Origin: Malacoplasma penetrans HF-2
GTDB taxonomy: Bacteria; Bacillota_I; Bacilli_A; Mycoplasmatales; Mycoplasmoidaceae
Direction of reading: 5' to 3'
Assembly: GCF_000011225.1 (NCBI RefSeq)
Contig: NC_004432.1
Span: 248,001 to 312,000 of the forward strand
Length of the DNA stretch: 64,000 nt
The first letter of the stretch is position 1, and every line of letters begins with the position of its first letter. Made by a program: the position numbers and the translations under genes. This document shows, one piece after another, positions 51,436 through 63,690 of this stretch. Below the pieces are notes generated by a model. It did no database searches and was not told where the DNA came from. It saw only the letters and a program-made list of their open reading frames with translations.

Positions 51436-52095
51436 ATGGAAGGAGTTTCTTCTATGGATAAGCCAAGTCTGCATTGATCAAATAAATATTATTCTAAAGT
51501 TAATAAAATAATTAGTAAGAATGATGAATTTAATTTTTCAGGAAAGACTATAATTTTTAAAAAGGTTCCAACATATTACAAAATTAGTATTTTGGATTTC
51601 TTACCAGTCTTTATTGGATGATTTCACTCATTGTTCACTACTTGTAGAGCTTATGGAATGATTAGATCATCTTCAGTTTTTCATACCCCATTATATAAAT
51701 ATTTCAAAAGAAGATTTTTAACTTCAATGTTTGTTCATTTTATAACTGGACCACTTCTTTTCTTTATTATTTTATTTTTTGCTCCAGTTATTTCTATTCC
51801 TTGATCTGAATATATTTCTTCATGATCAAGAGCTGCAGGATCTTTCTTTTCAGCTGGTGGGCAAGAAGCTGGGATGACTATATTTGCGCAAGAGATTGTT
51901 GTTAAATTCTTTAGTACAAGTGCTTGATGAGTAACTTTAGTAATAGCTTTATGTTTCAATTCATTAAATGTTTCTACATTTGTTTCATCTTGATGTATGA
52001 ATATTCATAATAACAAGTGAATGAAATTAATCATTTTAGAAAATGAATTAAAAATGAAATTAAGTAACTTTGAAAAACAGAGAAAGGGGAAGTAA
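51436..52095 (+). CDS. Membrane protein, paralog of the downstream gene, 219 aa
   Basis: Two in-frame starts, ATG 51436 and ATG 51454, each have an AAGGAG site; the first is used. Several Trp are TGA. The segment TYYKISILDFLPVFIGWFHS matches FYKISFWDFLPLFLGQLYS of the next gene, and both then carry a basic loop and two or three membrane helices (FITGPLLFFIILFFAPVISI, TLVIALCFNSLNVSTFV). The pair is separated by 6 bp and probably encodes partner proteins. Function not recognised. Confidence 0.7.
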
Positions 52096-52101
52096 TTATT
52101 T

Positions 52102-53055
52102 ATGAATAAAACAGATAACAAAAACATAAATTTAACTACAACTCCAGATAATATAATTGTTGAAACTTCTAATGTAGTTATTAATGTTCCTACAAAAGAT
52201 GTGAGTTCTAATGAAGCACAAAATATAGTAATAAACAGCAATAATACTGATCCCAGTGCTAACCAAGTACAAACTCCAGTTCAAACACCCGTTCAACAAG
52301 AAGCACAAGTTGTTCAACCAGAACAACCAGTTGCAGATAAAATTGAAAATCATGATGATACTAGTTTAAGTTGAGTTGTGCCTAAAAATATTCCTAAATA
52401 TACAGTGGATGAAATTAAGCAATTGTCAGAAAAAGAAAAAGATGAATATAGACAAAAAGCAAAAACTCCAGCTAAGTTTGGAAGACATATAGAAGTTAGA
52501 AATTGTCACAACTTCTACAAAATTTCTTTTTGAGATTTTCTACCTTTATTCTTAGGTCAACTTTATTCAATTGTAAGATTGTTTATTGCTTATGGTGATG
52601 CTAAAAAAACTATTAACTTCAATAAAAAGTTAATGACTGACATTAAAGCTAATTTTATTGTTGGATTAGTTTATGGATTCTTCTTGTGACCAATTGTTTT
52701 AATTTGTTTATTTGTTTTCTTCCCTTTCATGGTTTTAAACAATTCAGATGTTACATATGGTTGAATTGCATTACAACAAAATGGTTTAGGTGGAATGGGA
52801 GAATATTTTAATAGAGCAGTTATTCCTTTGTTTAATTCAACAAACCTTGCTTATACTATTATCTTCTTAGTTCTTATTGGAATGTTTAACACTGAAACAT
52901 TTGTATACTTCTTATTATTAAAATTTAATAAGAAACTATTATTTGAAATGCAAAAAAATAATGTTAGAACTGAAGCTAAAAGAATTAAAGAGCAATCTAT
53001 TGTTTTAAAAAGTTTGGCAAACCCTACAACTAATCAACAAGTGCAAACTCAATAA
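52102..53055 (+). CDS. Membrane protein with Gln/Pro/Val-rich N-terminus, 317 aa
   Basis: The N-terminal ~90 residues are hydrophilic and disordered (NVPTKDVSSNEAQN, TPVQTPVQQEAQVVQPEQP). The body carries the FYKISFWDFLPLFLGQ block, then about three membrane helices and a helical, Lys/Gln-rich C-terminal tail. It is paralogous to the preceding gene. TGA codons encode four or more Trp. Function unknown. Confidence 0.7.
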
Positions 53056-53082
53056 TTCAATATATTAAATTTAATAAAAATG

Positions 53083-53112
53083 AAAAGATGAATATTAATT
53101 CATCTTTTTTTA
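53083..53112 (+). terminator. Terminator after the membrane-protein pair
   Basis: AAAAGATGAAT/ATTCATCTTTT with a 4-base loop and T-run. Confidence 0.88.
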
Positions 53113-53604
53113 TTCAATATCTAAAAACTAGGATAATAATTTTTTAGTCAGAAGATATGTTTAAAAAATATATTTTTGTTATTTAATGAATTCTAAAATC
53201 CTTAATAAAAATTAAATCGTTTATTTATAATATTAAGTGGTTTTTAGATTTATCTTTTTATATATATTAATTATCTAAATAAAGGATAAGTGGATTCTTC
53301 TAAAAAACTAGAATGAATATTAGTTTAGTAGTAAAGAGTTATGAATATAACTTTTTAATGATAAATATTTGTAATATCTAGAAGAACTAATAAATATCTG
53401 CTTACAATTAGATTCATTTATATATAAAAAAGTATGAATTAAAGATATTGTACTTTAAATAGAAATATCTTTAAAACAAAATCTCATTATATGAGATGTG
53501 AGTTAAATGCTAATGATTATATTTGTGTTTTTCCATTTTAATTTATCTAAAAATTGATAATTATATTTACACAAGCAATCATATTTATAAATTTATAAGA
53601 GAGG
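53113..53604. other. Non-coding AT-rich gap before the lipoprotein gene
   Basis: About 490 bases without a coding frame under code 4. One small palindrome, TCTCATTATATGAGA, lies at 53482-53496, about 115 bases before the lipoprotein start, and could be an operator. Nothing else is recognised. Confidence 0.5.
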
Positions 53605-53610
53605 GTGAAA

Positions 53611-54633
53611 ATGAAAAAGATTTCTAAATTTAAATTTTTAAGTTTATTAACTGTTTTGCCAATTTCAGGATTAACACTAGGCTTAGCTTCTTGTTCTACA
53701 GGTAATTCTTCTTCAAGGGAAACTCCTGAACATTTAAAGTCTTTTACTTATGTTGGTCAAAAATATACTTTAGAAATTCAACCTGTTAATACAGGTGATG
53801 TTAACAATTTGTGAGCTAATGTTTCTATTTACTTTGGTGGTAGTCAAAATGTACAAGAAGCAATTTCTAATAGCACTTATAATGTTGGTGATATCAAAAT
53901 TGAAGATTATTATACTAATGAAAATAATGGATATAAATACCAAACAAGAAATATTAGATTTAAATGAGACAATATTTTAGATTTTAAAAATAACAATAGT
54001 TTGACATCTATAAGTTTAGACAATTTCACAGCCAATGGTTATAGATTTTATGATAGTTATAAACACCCTGATGCATATAATGTGCAGGCTAATTCAGACA
54101 TTTTCACTATTAATAAAAGTTTTAATCTAAATGTTGAATCTATATATTGAGGAACAACAACAAAAATTTTTTCTGAAAGTTCAGAAAATGTTTCTTACAA
54201 CATCTCTAAATTAACAAATTTAGAAGCTAGTTCTCACTCTATGTTTTTAGATAAAGATAAAGAAAGTCAAAATCAAACTCAAAATATTAAAGGTGTTACA
54301 TTTCCTAGTACTTTAAAAACAATAGGAATTTTAAATTTTGATAAAAATTTAGATGGTGATATTGCTGACTATATAGATCATTCTGTATTTGGTTTTTATA
54401 AAAAAATGTTTCAAAGAGATTTAACGATTCCAGAATCTGTAGAAACAATTGCAGATCAATCTCTTTCAGACATGTTTGTAACTTCTAAAAATTCCAATAA
54501 AAATAAGATTAGTATTCCAAAAAAATTTGAATCAGAAAAAAACAGAATTTTAGGAGATGATCAAAATTCAACTTCTAAGTTATTTGATATTTCATGATAT
54601 GATTCAACTCCCAATAATTCTTCAAAATTTTAA
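53611..54633 (+). CDS. Surface lipoprotein with BspA-like LRR fragments
   Basis: 340 residues; ATG 53611 after GAGGGTG. The signal segment ends in the lipobox LGLASC with lipid Cys28, then STGNSSSRETPE. The C-terminal third has leucine-rich patterns of the BspA type (VTFPSTLKTIGILNF, LTIPESVETIADQSLS). The last residues are an unstructured tail. It is likely an exposed adhesin or antigen; the LRR assignment is moderate. Confidence 0.8.
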
Positions 54634-54648
54634 TTAAAATAATTAGAT

Positions 54649-54675
54649 AAAACTAGGAATGCTCCTAGTTTTTTA
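54649..54675 (+). terminator. Terminator after the LRR-like lipoprotein
   Basis: AAAACTAGGA/TCCTAGTTTT, 4-base loop, T-run. Confidence 0.9.
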
Positions 54676-54903
54676 TTTACTTTTTAACATCTACCAATTT
54701 CTGAATGCATTTTAAATTCATAAAAATATAAACTGATTGTTTGGTTTCTATAAAAATGCAAAATATTATATTTAGCAAAAGTGTCCACTAATTCTAAAAT
54801 ATCTTTATACACACTATCCCTCAACTTGAAACACCTTCTACAATTAAGGTAAAATTATCTTATTAGAAGACTTAATTAATATGAGTCTTAGAATGAGGAA
54901 AAA

Positions 54904-55320
54904 ATGGGAAGAAGAGAAAGAGAAAGAGGTGAAAAAAAAGGTGGTTTTCTATCTTTTATTTTCAAATTAGTATTTTGTTTACTATTTATAGCTCTTGGAT
55001 TATTAACTACATTATTCACAGTAACTTACATTGGATATAACAACCATATTGTTGAAGGTGGATGAGAATGAGCTGCTAAAATTCCTTTTGTAACAGATAT
55101 CTATACTTGAATAGCTGCACAAGGAAATACAACAATAGCTTCAACAGGTGTAACTTTAATTCTTGTGGGATTAGATGTTTCATTACTATACTTTGGAATA
55201 ATGTTTATTATTAAAAAAATTCCATTAATTGGAAGAATCATTAGATGATTAACTGGAATTATTCCAACTCTTGGAATTATAGCAATAGTTATAGGTGTAG
55301 TCCTAGTTATATTTGTTTAA
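54904..55320 (+). CDS. Small membrane protein, 138 aa
   Basis: ATG 54904 follows GAGGA. The basic N-terminus (MGRRERERGEKKGG) is followed by three hydrophobic helices (LVFCLLFIALGLLTTLF, GVTLILVGLDVSLLYFGIM, TLGIIAIVIGVVLVIFV). GGWEWAAKIPF contains two TGA Trp. It is hidden by TGA codons in the standard code. Function is unknown; a terminator follows at once, so it is monocistronic. Confidence 0.7.
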
Positions 55321-55340
55321 TAAAATAAATTATTAAATGT

Positions 55341-55376
55341 AAAAAACTCTATCAAAATTACTGATAGAGTTTTTTA
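55341..55376 (+). terminator. Terminator
   Basis: AAAAACTCTATCA/TGATAGAGTTTTT with a 7-base loop and T's. Confidence 0.9.
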
Positions 55377-55448
55377 TTTGTTTCTTACTTAAGATTCAAT
55401 CTTTTTTATACCATCTCTGTTTTATAATATTTAGTTGTTAATATATTG

Positions 55449-55979
55449 ATGGGATTTACTAATATGAACTATTTTGCAAATAAAGGAATGTACATTGAAG
55501 AATTAATTGAGAAATCTATTAATTATTATTTATTTAATAATATTTGTTTTATAGAAAAAAGATATTTGCCAATAAAAATAATTAAGAGATCTGGGAATGT
55601 TATTGAAGGCAAATTACTAAATAAATCATATGTTGATTATGCTGGATTAATTAATGGGAGATACATTTCTTTTGAAGCCAAACAAACAGAAAATGACAAG
55701 TTCATGTTAAGTCAAATAAAAGAGCATCAATTAAATCATTTGAACTTGATAAGCAGACTAAATGGTATCAGTTTTTTAATACTTCATTTTTATTGTGAGG
55801 ACAAAACTTTTTTAATTCCTTATTCTCAAATTGAAAATTGAATAACTAAACAAAAAATAAAAAGTGTTGATCTTAATTTTTTAATGAAAGAAAAGGAAAG
55901 TAAAAATGTATTTATTTTAGAAGTTTGCTTTCCGGGAATTTTAAATATTTATGAAACTGTAAAGCAAATTATTAATTAG
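55449..55979 (+). CDS. recU: Holliday junction resolvase RecU
   Basis: 176 residues, TGA Trp at 55839. NKGMYIEELIEKS starts the fold. The catalytic acids lie in YVDYAGLINGRYISFEAKQT (Asp ... Glu-x-Lys), followed by IKEHQLNHLNLI and ISFLILHF. It resolves four-way junctions in recombination. ATG 55449 is used, with no clear ribosome site upstream. In M. genitalium recU also lies next to an HU-like gene, from memory; here two ABC genes separate them. Confidence 0.9.
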
Positions 55980-56173
55980 TAAGAATATAGTTAGAACACT
56001 CTCTATAAATTTTATATACTTGTGAAAAAGAAAAATGTTTAACATAAAAAAAGCAATTTTTTACATTTTTCTTAATAAGTTTTTTAATTTTTTAATTTAC
56101 AAATTTATATAATAAATATTGTATATAAAACTGCATTTTTTATTTTTTAAAAATTTTGCAGTGAAGGGGCTAT

Positions 56174-57961
56174 ATGAAAACAGCCAAAATATTATTTAAA
56201 TCTATTAGAGAAAACAAATTGTACTCTTGATTGAGTATTATTTTTGTTGCTTTAGAATCGGTTTGTGAAGCTATTATCCCTTTTATAATTTCTTTATTAA
56301 TTAATGAAATTGAAGCAATTCTAAATACAGGTTCAGTTAGCTGAAACAATTTTGCTTTGTATGCATCACTATTAGTTATCCTTACTACAATTTCATTAGT
56401 TTTTGGAGTGTTATCAGGAATTTATTGTGCAAGAGCAGGAGCTGGATTCTCATACAACTTAAGATTGGATATGTTTAAAAAGATTCAAGGTTTTTCTTTT
56501 GAAAATATAGATAAATTTCAATCATCTAGTTTAATAACAAGAATGACAACTGATGTGGTCAATGTTCAAAATGCATTTACTACCATTATTAGAATTGTAA
56601 TTAGGGTTCCTTTAATGATTGTTTTTTCAGTTGTTATGGCTTTTGTTGTTAATGCATCATTAGCTTGAATATTCTTACTATGTATTCCAACTCTTGGTGG
56701 GGTAATTATTTTTATTTTCTATAAAGTATATCCATTATTTAAAAAGATTTTTAATCGTTATGATAGTTTAAACAATTCAATCCATGAAAATATTAAAGGG
56801 ATTAGAGTTGTAAAAACATATGTAAGAGAAGAATATGAAAAGCAAAAGTTTGCAAAAGAATCTGATAATATTGCAAAAAACTTTATTAAAGCAGAAAAGA
56901 TAATTGCTTTAATGAATCCAATTAATAGTTTCTTTTTCTGATTCTGTTATTCTTTAATGGCAATTTTAGGTGCTTATTTATCAATTGGTTTATTACAATT
57001 AGGTGGAGTTCCTGTTACTTATGGTGAACTATCATCATTAATTATTTATGGTGTAAATGTTTTAGGTAACTTAACCACTCTATTTATGATTATTGTAATT
57101 GTAGGGATTTCTATTACTTCATCAAAAAGAATTGTTGAAGTTTTACAAGAAGAAAGTACATTACATAATCCTGAAAATCCAGTTTATGAAGTTAAAGATG
57201 GGTCAATTGAATTCAATAATGTTAATTTTTCTTATGTAAAAGATTCAGAAAAATTTGCATTAAGTAACATTAATTTAAAAATTAACTCAGGTGAAACTAT
57301 TGGAATTATAGGAGATACTGGATCTTCTAAAACATCTTTCATTAATTTAATTTCACGTTTGTATGATGTTACAAATGGAAATGTTAAAGTAGGTGGAATA
57401 GATGTTAAAGAATATGATCTAGATACTTTAAGAAAAAATGTTGCTGTTGTTTTACAAAAGAATGTTTTATTCTCAGGGACAATTGAAGAAAACATGAGAT
57501 GGGGAGATGAAAAAGCAACACTAGAAGAAATTATAGAAGCTTGTAAAATTTCACAAGCTGATGAATTTGTTTCTAGATTTCCAGATCAATACAATACATA
57601 CTTAGAAGAAGGTGGAACAAATTTAAGTGGTGGTCAAAAACAAAGATTGTGTATTGCAAGAGCTTTATTAAGAAGACCAAAAATTTTAATTTTAGATGAC
57701 TCAACAAGTGCTGTTGATACAAAGACAGATTCATTGATAAGAACTAAATTAAAAGAATATATTCCTTCAACTACTAAGATTATTATTTCTCAAAGAATTT
57801 CATCTATCGAAGATGCTGACAAAATCATAGTAATAAATAAAGGTGAAATAGATGCTTTTGGAAATCATAAAGAGTTATTAAAAACTAATAGCATTTATAA
57901 AGAGATTTATGCTATTCAAAATCGTATAGGAGGTAAGAAAAATGAAACAGCAAGCAAATAA
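56174..57961 (+). CDS. Multidrug/lipid-type ABC exporter, degenerate-site half
   Basis: 595 residues: six membrane helices then an NBD. Walker A reads GDTGSSKTS, with Ser where Gly is usual before the Lys. The signature is LSGGQKQRL, and after Walker B comes LILDDSTSAVD, with Asp in place of the catalytic Glu; the switch position reads IISQRIS, with no His. These are marks of the degenerate subunit of heterodimeric exporters such as TM287/288 or BmrCD. It overlaps the canonical partner gene by 20 bp. GTGAAGGGG precedes ATG 56174. Confidence 0.9.
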
Positions 57962-59879
57962 AAGAAAATCTACTGTTTCTAAAAATGCTTGAAGACTAGT
58001 CAAGTATGTTTTTAAAAGTAATAAACTTCTTATGCCTCTTATTATCTTTTTTACTTTTCTTAATGCAGCAGCAACCGCATCAACTGGGATATTTGTTTAT
58101 GTAGTAACAAATCATGTAATTATTCCAGTAATTGATAATGGAGTTCCAACAGATAATGTTCTATATACTTTAATAGCAACAGCCATTTCTTGTGCAGTAG
58201 TTTATGGTTTGGGATTGATTGGTTCTTTTGGTTATTCATGGCTTACAGCTATTATGGGTCAAAGAACTTTAAACATGTTAAGAAAAGATATGTTTTTAAA
58301 AATGGAATCTTTACCTGTTAAGTATTTTGACCAAAACAAGCATGGGGATATCATGAGTCACTATACAAATGATATTGATGCTATTAGACAATTCATCTCT
58401 CAAAGCTTAGTTCAATTCTTTAATATTGGGTTTACTTTAATTATTGTTACTTTAGCAATGCTATATTTCTCTTTATGATTAACATTATTATTATTTGTTT
58501 GTGCAATAGCAATGGTAATAGTTACTCAAAAATTAGGGGGTAGATCTTCTAAAAACTTTGTTAAGCAACAAAAGGTAACTGCTGAACTTGAAGGTTTTGT
58601 AGAAGAAACTATGAATGGTGCTAAAGTTATTAAAGTGTTTTCACATGAACAACAAATTATTGATGACTTTAAAAAGGTAAATAAAAAAGTAAAACAATTT
58701 TCTTCAAAAGCCAATGAAGATGGGAATATGGTTGGGCCAATTCTAAATGGTATTGGAAACTATATGTATGTTGTTATTTCAATTGTTGGTGCAGCATTAT
58801 GTTTGGTTCCAAATAATAATGGTCTAGGAGCTATGAATGTTTCAATTTCAGAAGGTACTAGTGGAATAATTACTCCAGCAATTGTAGTTTCATTCTTATC
58901 TTTCGGTAGAACTTTTGGTGGATATGTTTCTTCAATCTCACAACAAACTCCTTTATGTGCTTTAGCTTTTGCTGGTTCTGATCGTGTATTCAAATTATTA
59001 GATCAAAAACCTGAAATTGATAAAGGTAAAATAGTTTTAGTAAATGCTAAATATGATGAAAATAAAACATTAGTTGAAGCTAATGAAGTTACTGGAATAT
59101 TGGCTTGAAAAGATTCTATGGATCCAAATAAACCATTAATAGAGTTAAAAGGTGATATTGAATTAAAAGATGTTAAGTTTGGTTATGATAAAGATAACTT
59201 AGCATTAAAGGGAATAAGCTTAAAAGCCCATCGTGGTGAAAAGATTGCCTTTGTTGGACACACAGGTGCTGGAAAAACTACAATTACTAATTTAATTAAT
59301 AACTTCTATGATATTAATGAGGGTGAAATCTTATATGATGGAATTAATATTAAAAACATTTCTAAAAAAGATTTAAGATTATCTATTTCTGTAGTTTTAC
59401 AAGATACTAATTTATTTACAGGAACAATTAAAGAAAATATTAGATATGGTAAATTAGATGCAACAGATGATGAAGTTTATGAAGCTGCTAAAGTTGCAAA
59501 TGCTTATGACTTTATAAGTCGTTTACCAAATGGCTTTGATACAGAATTAGTAACTGATGGAACTAATTTATCTCAAGGGCAAAGACAATTGATATCAATT
59601 GCTAGAGCTGCAATTGCAAACACTCCTTTATTAATTTTAGATGAAGCAACTTCATCAATTGATACAAGAACTGAAGTTGAAGTTCAAAAAGGAACAGATC
59701 AATTAATGAGTGATAAGACAGTATTTGTAATAGCTCACCGTTTATCTACAGTTCAAAATAGTGATAGAATTGTTGTTCTAGAAAAAGGTCAAATCATTGA
59801 GCAAGGTTCTCATAATGAATTAATCAAATTAAAAGGAACTTATTACCAACTTTATACTGGTGCTTTTGAATTAGATTAA
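57942..59879 (+). CDS. Multidrug/lipid-type ABC exporter, canonical half
   Basis: 645 residues. Six membrane helices, NBD with Walker A GHTGAGKTT, signature LSQGQRQLI, LILDEATSSID with the catalytic Glu, and switch His IAHRLS. A ~60-residue extra segment between the last helix and the NBD (KGKIVLVNAKYDENKTLVE) is longer than usual. AGGAGG precedes ATG 57942. With the upstream gene it forms a heterodimeric exporter; the pair resembles the adjacent MG_014/MG_015 genes of M. genitalium, from memory. Confidence 0.92.
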
Positions 59880-59894
59880 TTACCTTATATATTT

Positions 59895-59934
59895 AAAATA
59901 TCTTTTAGTAAATTACTAAAAGATATTTTTTATT
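59895..59934 (+). terminator. Terminator of the ABC exporter pair
   Basis: AAAATATCTTTTAGTAA/TTACTAAAAGATATTTT, nearly loopless, with T-run. Confidence 0.85.
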
Positions 59935-59967
59935 ACTTATTTTTAAACTAGGTTAAATTATGGGATT

Positions 59968-59998
59968 AAAAAAACTCCTTAATAAAAGGAGTTTTTTA
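59968..59998. terminator. Terminator of the HU-like gene
   Basis: AAAAAACTCCTT/AAGGAGTTTTTT with T's on both strands; on the minus strand it follows the HU-like gene. Confidence 0.85.
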
Positions 59999-60013
59999 AT
60001 ATATATGAATAAA

Positions 60014-60373
60014 TTATTCTCTTGATTTAAGATCTTCTGATTCTGTATAAAAAGTTTCAACTAATTCTTTATATTGTTTTGAGAAAACAAATTTAATTTT
60101 ACTTTTAGTTCATTCAGTAGAAGTTTCACCAGTTAATGGGTTAGTTGTTAATTTTTTGTGTCCTGGTTTAACTTTAATCTTTCCTAAATCAAACAATCTG
60201 AACTGTTCACATCTATCAAGCTCTGCTTTAATTAAAGATAATAAGTCTTCAATTAATTCTTTAATAATAGGTTCACTAATGTTTGAGTTATTACTGATAA
60301 GCTTAATGATTTCTTTTTTAGTAAGAGGTTTTTTGTTATCATCAATTAACTTGTGTGTTGATTTAATTGCCAT
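60014..60373 (-). CDS. HU-like DNA-binding protein
   Basis: 119 residues, one TGA Trp at 60107. The helical dimer core (TKKEIIKLISNNSNIS ... IKELIEDLLSLIKAEL) and beta-arm (FRLFDLGKIKVKPGHKKLTT-like, NPLTGE) fit the HU/IHF fold, with an extra N-terminal 15 residues and a C-terminal extension (ELVETFYTESEDLKSRE). ATG 60373 has GGAG 5 bases upstream. It likely compacts or bends DNA. Confidence 0.85.
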
Positions 60374-60683
60374 GTTCACTCCATTCTATTCTTGTAATAA
60401 GTTATACTAGCATTAATAATTATAAATATTATAAGTAATTTTATATTAATTATATTAATTAGATTTAATAATATTAATTTCTATAACACTTATTTAAATC
60501 ATACTTGTAAATTTTATTATAATTTATTAACATTTTAACTTTAATTTAATAAAAAAGAGATAACAAAATTTGTGTATAAATTAAGATTATCCTTTATTAT
60601 AAATTCTATTGTGTTTGTTTTAAATAATATTATCTTTTATTATTTATATAAGAACCATATTGTTTGAATTTCAAGGAATGGTT
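60374..60683. other. Divergent promoter region between HU-like and DUF31 protease genes
   Basis: About 310 bases, extremely A/T-rich, with several TATAAT-like stretches but no single one I can assign. No RNA gene or hairpin is evident. Confidence 0.45.
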
Positions 60684-63680
60684 ATGGCAAAAAAGAATAA
60701 AAAAACTAATAAAAAAGATAAATCTAAAAAAATAGATGACCAATTAAGAGATGAATTGGATGAACTCTATGATGATGAATCTGAATTTGATACCGATTAT
60801 GAAGATATAGATGAATTTGATTCTTTTAAAGATGATGAAGATAAAAATTATGATGATCAGCATGAATTAAATCAAGATGATCAATTTTTTAACTCTAATG
60901 ACAACAATGAAGATTCTTTTGAAAAACCAAGTAAGAAAAAAAGTAAAAAATCAGGTTTAGATAAAAAAGCTAAAAAAGATAAATATCATGATGATTATGA
61001 AGATAAACATTATGATGATTTTGGAATGGATTTTGATAACCAAGAAGATTTAGAATTTGAACCTGTGAAAAAAACAGATAACAAAAAGAATAAAACTGAT
61101 AAACCTAAAAAATCTAAGAAAAATAAAAATATTGAAACCTTTGATAAAGATTTTGACAAACGATATGATCATGAAGATGATTTTTATCCACCAGAAGATG
61201 GATATTATAATGAGGATTTAGACTTTGATCAAAATCCAAAATCTGATAAACCTAAAAAATCTAAGAAGAATAAAAATGTTGAAACCTTTGATAAAGATTT
61301 TGACAAACGATATGATCATGAAGATGATTTTTATCCACCAGAAGATGGATATTATAATGAGGATTTAGACTTTGATCAAAATCCAAAATCTGATAAACCT
61401 AAAAAATCTAAGAAGAATAAAAATGTTGAAACCTTTGATAAAGATTTTGATGAACCATATGATCATGAAGATGATTTTTATCCACCAGAAGATGAATACT
61501 ATAATAGGGATTTAGACTTTGATCAAAACCCAGAATTTGAGCAACCTAAAAAAACTAAAACTGAAAAGAATAAAAAAGAAGAAACTAAGAAATCAAAAAA
61601 ACAAAACAAAAATGATGATCACCAAGATTATTATGGTGATGAATTTTTTCATGATGAAAATCCTGAATACATTGATGACTACTTTACTGAACCTGAACAA
61701 GATTTTGATCAAATTGAAAAACAAAAAAGTAATAAAAAGAAAACAGACAAACCTAAAAAATCTAAGAAAAATAAAGATGTTCAAGAAACTTATGATGATT
61801 ATCCACCATATGATGATGAATCAGTATATGGATATGACCAAGATTATCATTCATTAGAAGGTGAAAGATATGAAGATGATTTTGATTATCATGAAGAACC
61901 AGAATTTGAAGAAACTAAAAAACCTAAGGGCAAAGGTGGTTTTTTAGGATTTGGTAAAAGAAGAAAAAATGACTATGAAGATGATTATTATGATGATCGA
62001 GATTATGGTCATGAAGATGCAAAATATCGTGATGATTACTATGATGACGATGATGATGACTGAGAAGAACGTGATTATCCGGATGAATATGATGAAGACT
62101 ATCCAGATAGAAGAAAATCTAGTAGAGAAGATGATTTATATGATCAATATACAATAGGTGGAGAAAACCCTTATTTATATCAACAACCTCAAAAGAAAAA
62201 GAAATCTTTATTTTGATCACTTATAAGTTTTTTAATTTTATCAATTGTTCTTATTGCAAGTGGTTTAACAGCATATCTTATTATTAGAAATAGAGTTTCA
62301 TTTAATTCTAATCCTAATATTACTACTCAATATATGGTTGATACTAGCTCAACATCAAATCAGGCTATGAAGTATGTAGCTGAAAGAAGTTTATCTTTAT
62401 CTTTTTATTTATCAAATGGTTCTAGTACTAGAGCAGTTTTTGGAACTGGTTGAATCTTTAATAAAGAAAAAGATTCAGATACATATTATATTGCTACAAA
62501 TATCCATGTTGCAGCTGCATTAACATATGGAAATAAGAAGGTTTCAGATAATGAAGATTTTACAGGTTATTCATTATCTTCTGCTGCAGTTTCTTACATT
62601 AACTATTCTAGTAACACTACTCCAATCTATAGTTCAGGAAATCTAAATGATGTTAAAACATCAATACCTGAAGTTGTTTATTTAGCAGACTCAAGTAATA
62701 CAAGTTCTAGTTTTGGAAAAGCTTATCCAAATGACACTTCTTCTAATTATAAAAATTCACTTGATTTTGCAATTCTAAAATATGGCTTTAGTACTACAAA
62801 TTTAACTAGTCATGTTTCATCAAGTAACTCAGCTGTTCAAACTTCTATCCAAAATTTTAGCAATTGATTAAAAAATGGATATGGTGCAAATCCAACACAA
62901 TTTTACAGTACCCCAGTTTCAGGTTTAAATAATAGTAATCCTATTCAAAATACAACTTCAACAAATGAATTTTATACAAGAAAATACTATATGGGGGGAT
63001 ACCCAAATTTAAGTACAGGTGGTGGAGCTAAAATTGAATGAGTTGGTCTTTCAAATTTTCCAATTGCTACACCAGCAGGCGGAATAGCTGATTCTAATAT
63101 AACAACAGCAAATTATTTAGCTCATGCTTCAGGAAAGAGTCATGTAGATCAATCAGATGAAAAATGAAAAGAAGAAAATAAAATAGTTTATTACAATTCA
63201 ACTTCAAGTGTTGCCACTAATTATGTAAATGTGGGATTAAACGGTTTATTTGATGCAACTTCAGTAGCTGGTGCTTCTGGAAGTATGGTTGTTGCTAATT
63301 TAAGTGATGATGCTAACTCAACAAATTCTAGTTTTAAAGTTGTAGGAATTTATTGAGGTACTGAGGTTTTCAATTTCACTACAACATATCAAACTGTTGG
63401 TGTTGGGAGCTTATTAAATATTTCTGATTATCAAATTAATGGAACTACTTATAAAGGTTATGATGTTTTTGATGATGCAACAAAAGCTATTACTAGTAAA
63501 TTGGCTTCAGGTAAATCATTAGAATATTCTTATACTTCTAAAAACTCTCTTGTTACTAGTAATAGCACTGTAACAAATCCAACAACATCAAATAATATCT
63601 ACTCTTATTTCTCTACATCATGAAACTCAATTGATAACAATTATTCTCAATGTTTATATTCAATTGTTAAAAATGATTAG
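60684..63680 (+). CDS. DUF31-family surface serine protease with acidic repeat region
   Basis: 998 residues from ATG 60684 (AAGGA upstream). Residues 1-505 are a highly charged Lys/Asp/Glu/Tyr region containing a 49-residue tandem repeat. A membrane helix follows at about 510-533 (SLISFLILSIVLIASGLTAY). The outside domain has trypsin-like motifs of DUF31: FGTGWIF, ATNIHVAA with His608, LDFAILKYGF with Asp694, and GASGSMV with Ser867. Mycoplasma Ig proteases belong to this family; the substrate here is unknown. The orientation implies a charged cytosolic N-terminus and an external protease. Confidence 0.85.
61098..61538 (+). repeat. 147-bp in-frame tandem repeat in the DUF31 protease gene
   Basis: Three units of 147 bp (49 codons) start at 61098, 61245 and 61392, each opening DKPKKSKKNK and containing DHEDDFYPPEDG. 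Units 1 and 2 are nearly identical; unit 3 diverges at its end. A partial unit opening recurs at about 61746. Copy number could vary between strains. Confidence 0.9.
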
Positions 63681-63690
63681 TCATTATTAA

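Noticed and set aside
1228-63680. Dozens of apparent gene breaks (for example dnaE at 3328, dnaB at 10262, P-ATPase at 19371, LanKC at 33506)
   Set aside because: All are TGA codons at conserved Trp positions; frames continue without shift, so these are intact genes under code 4.
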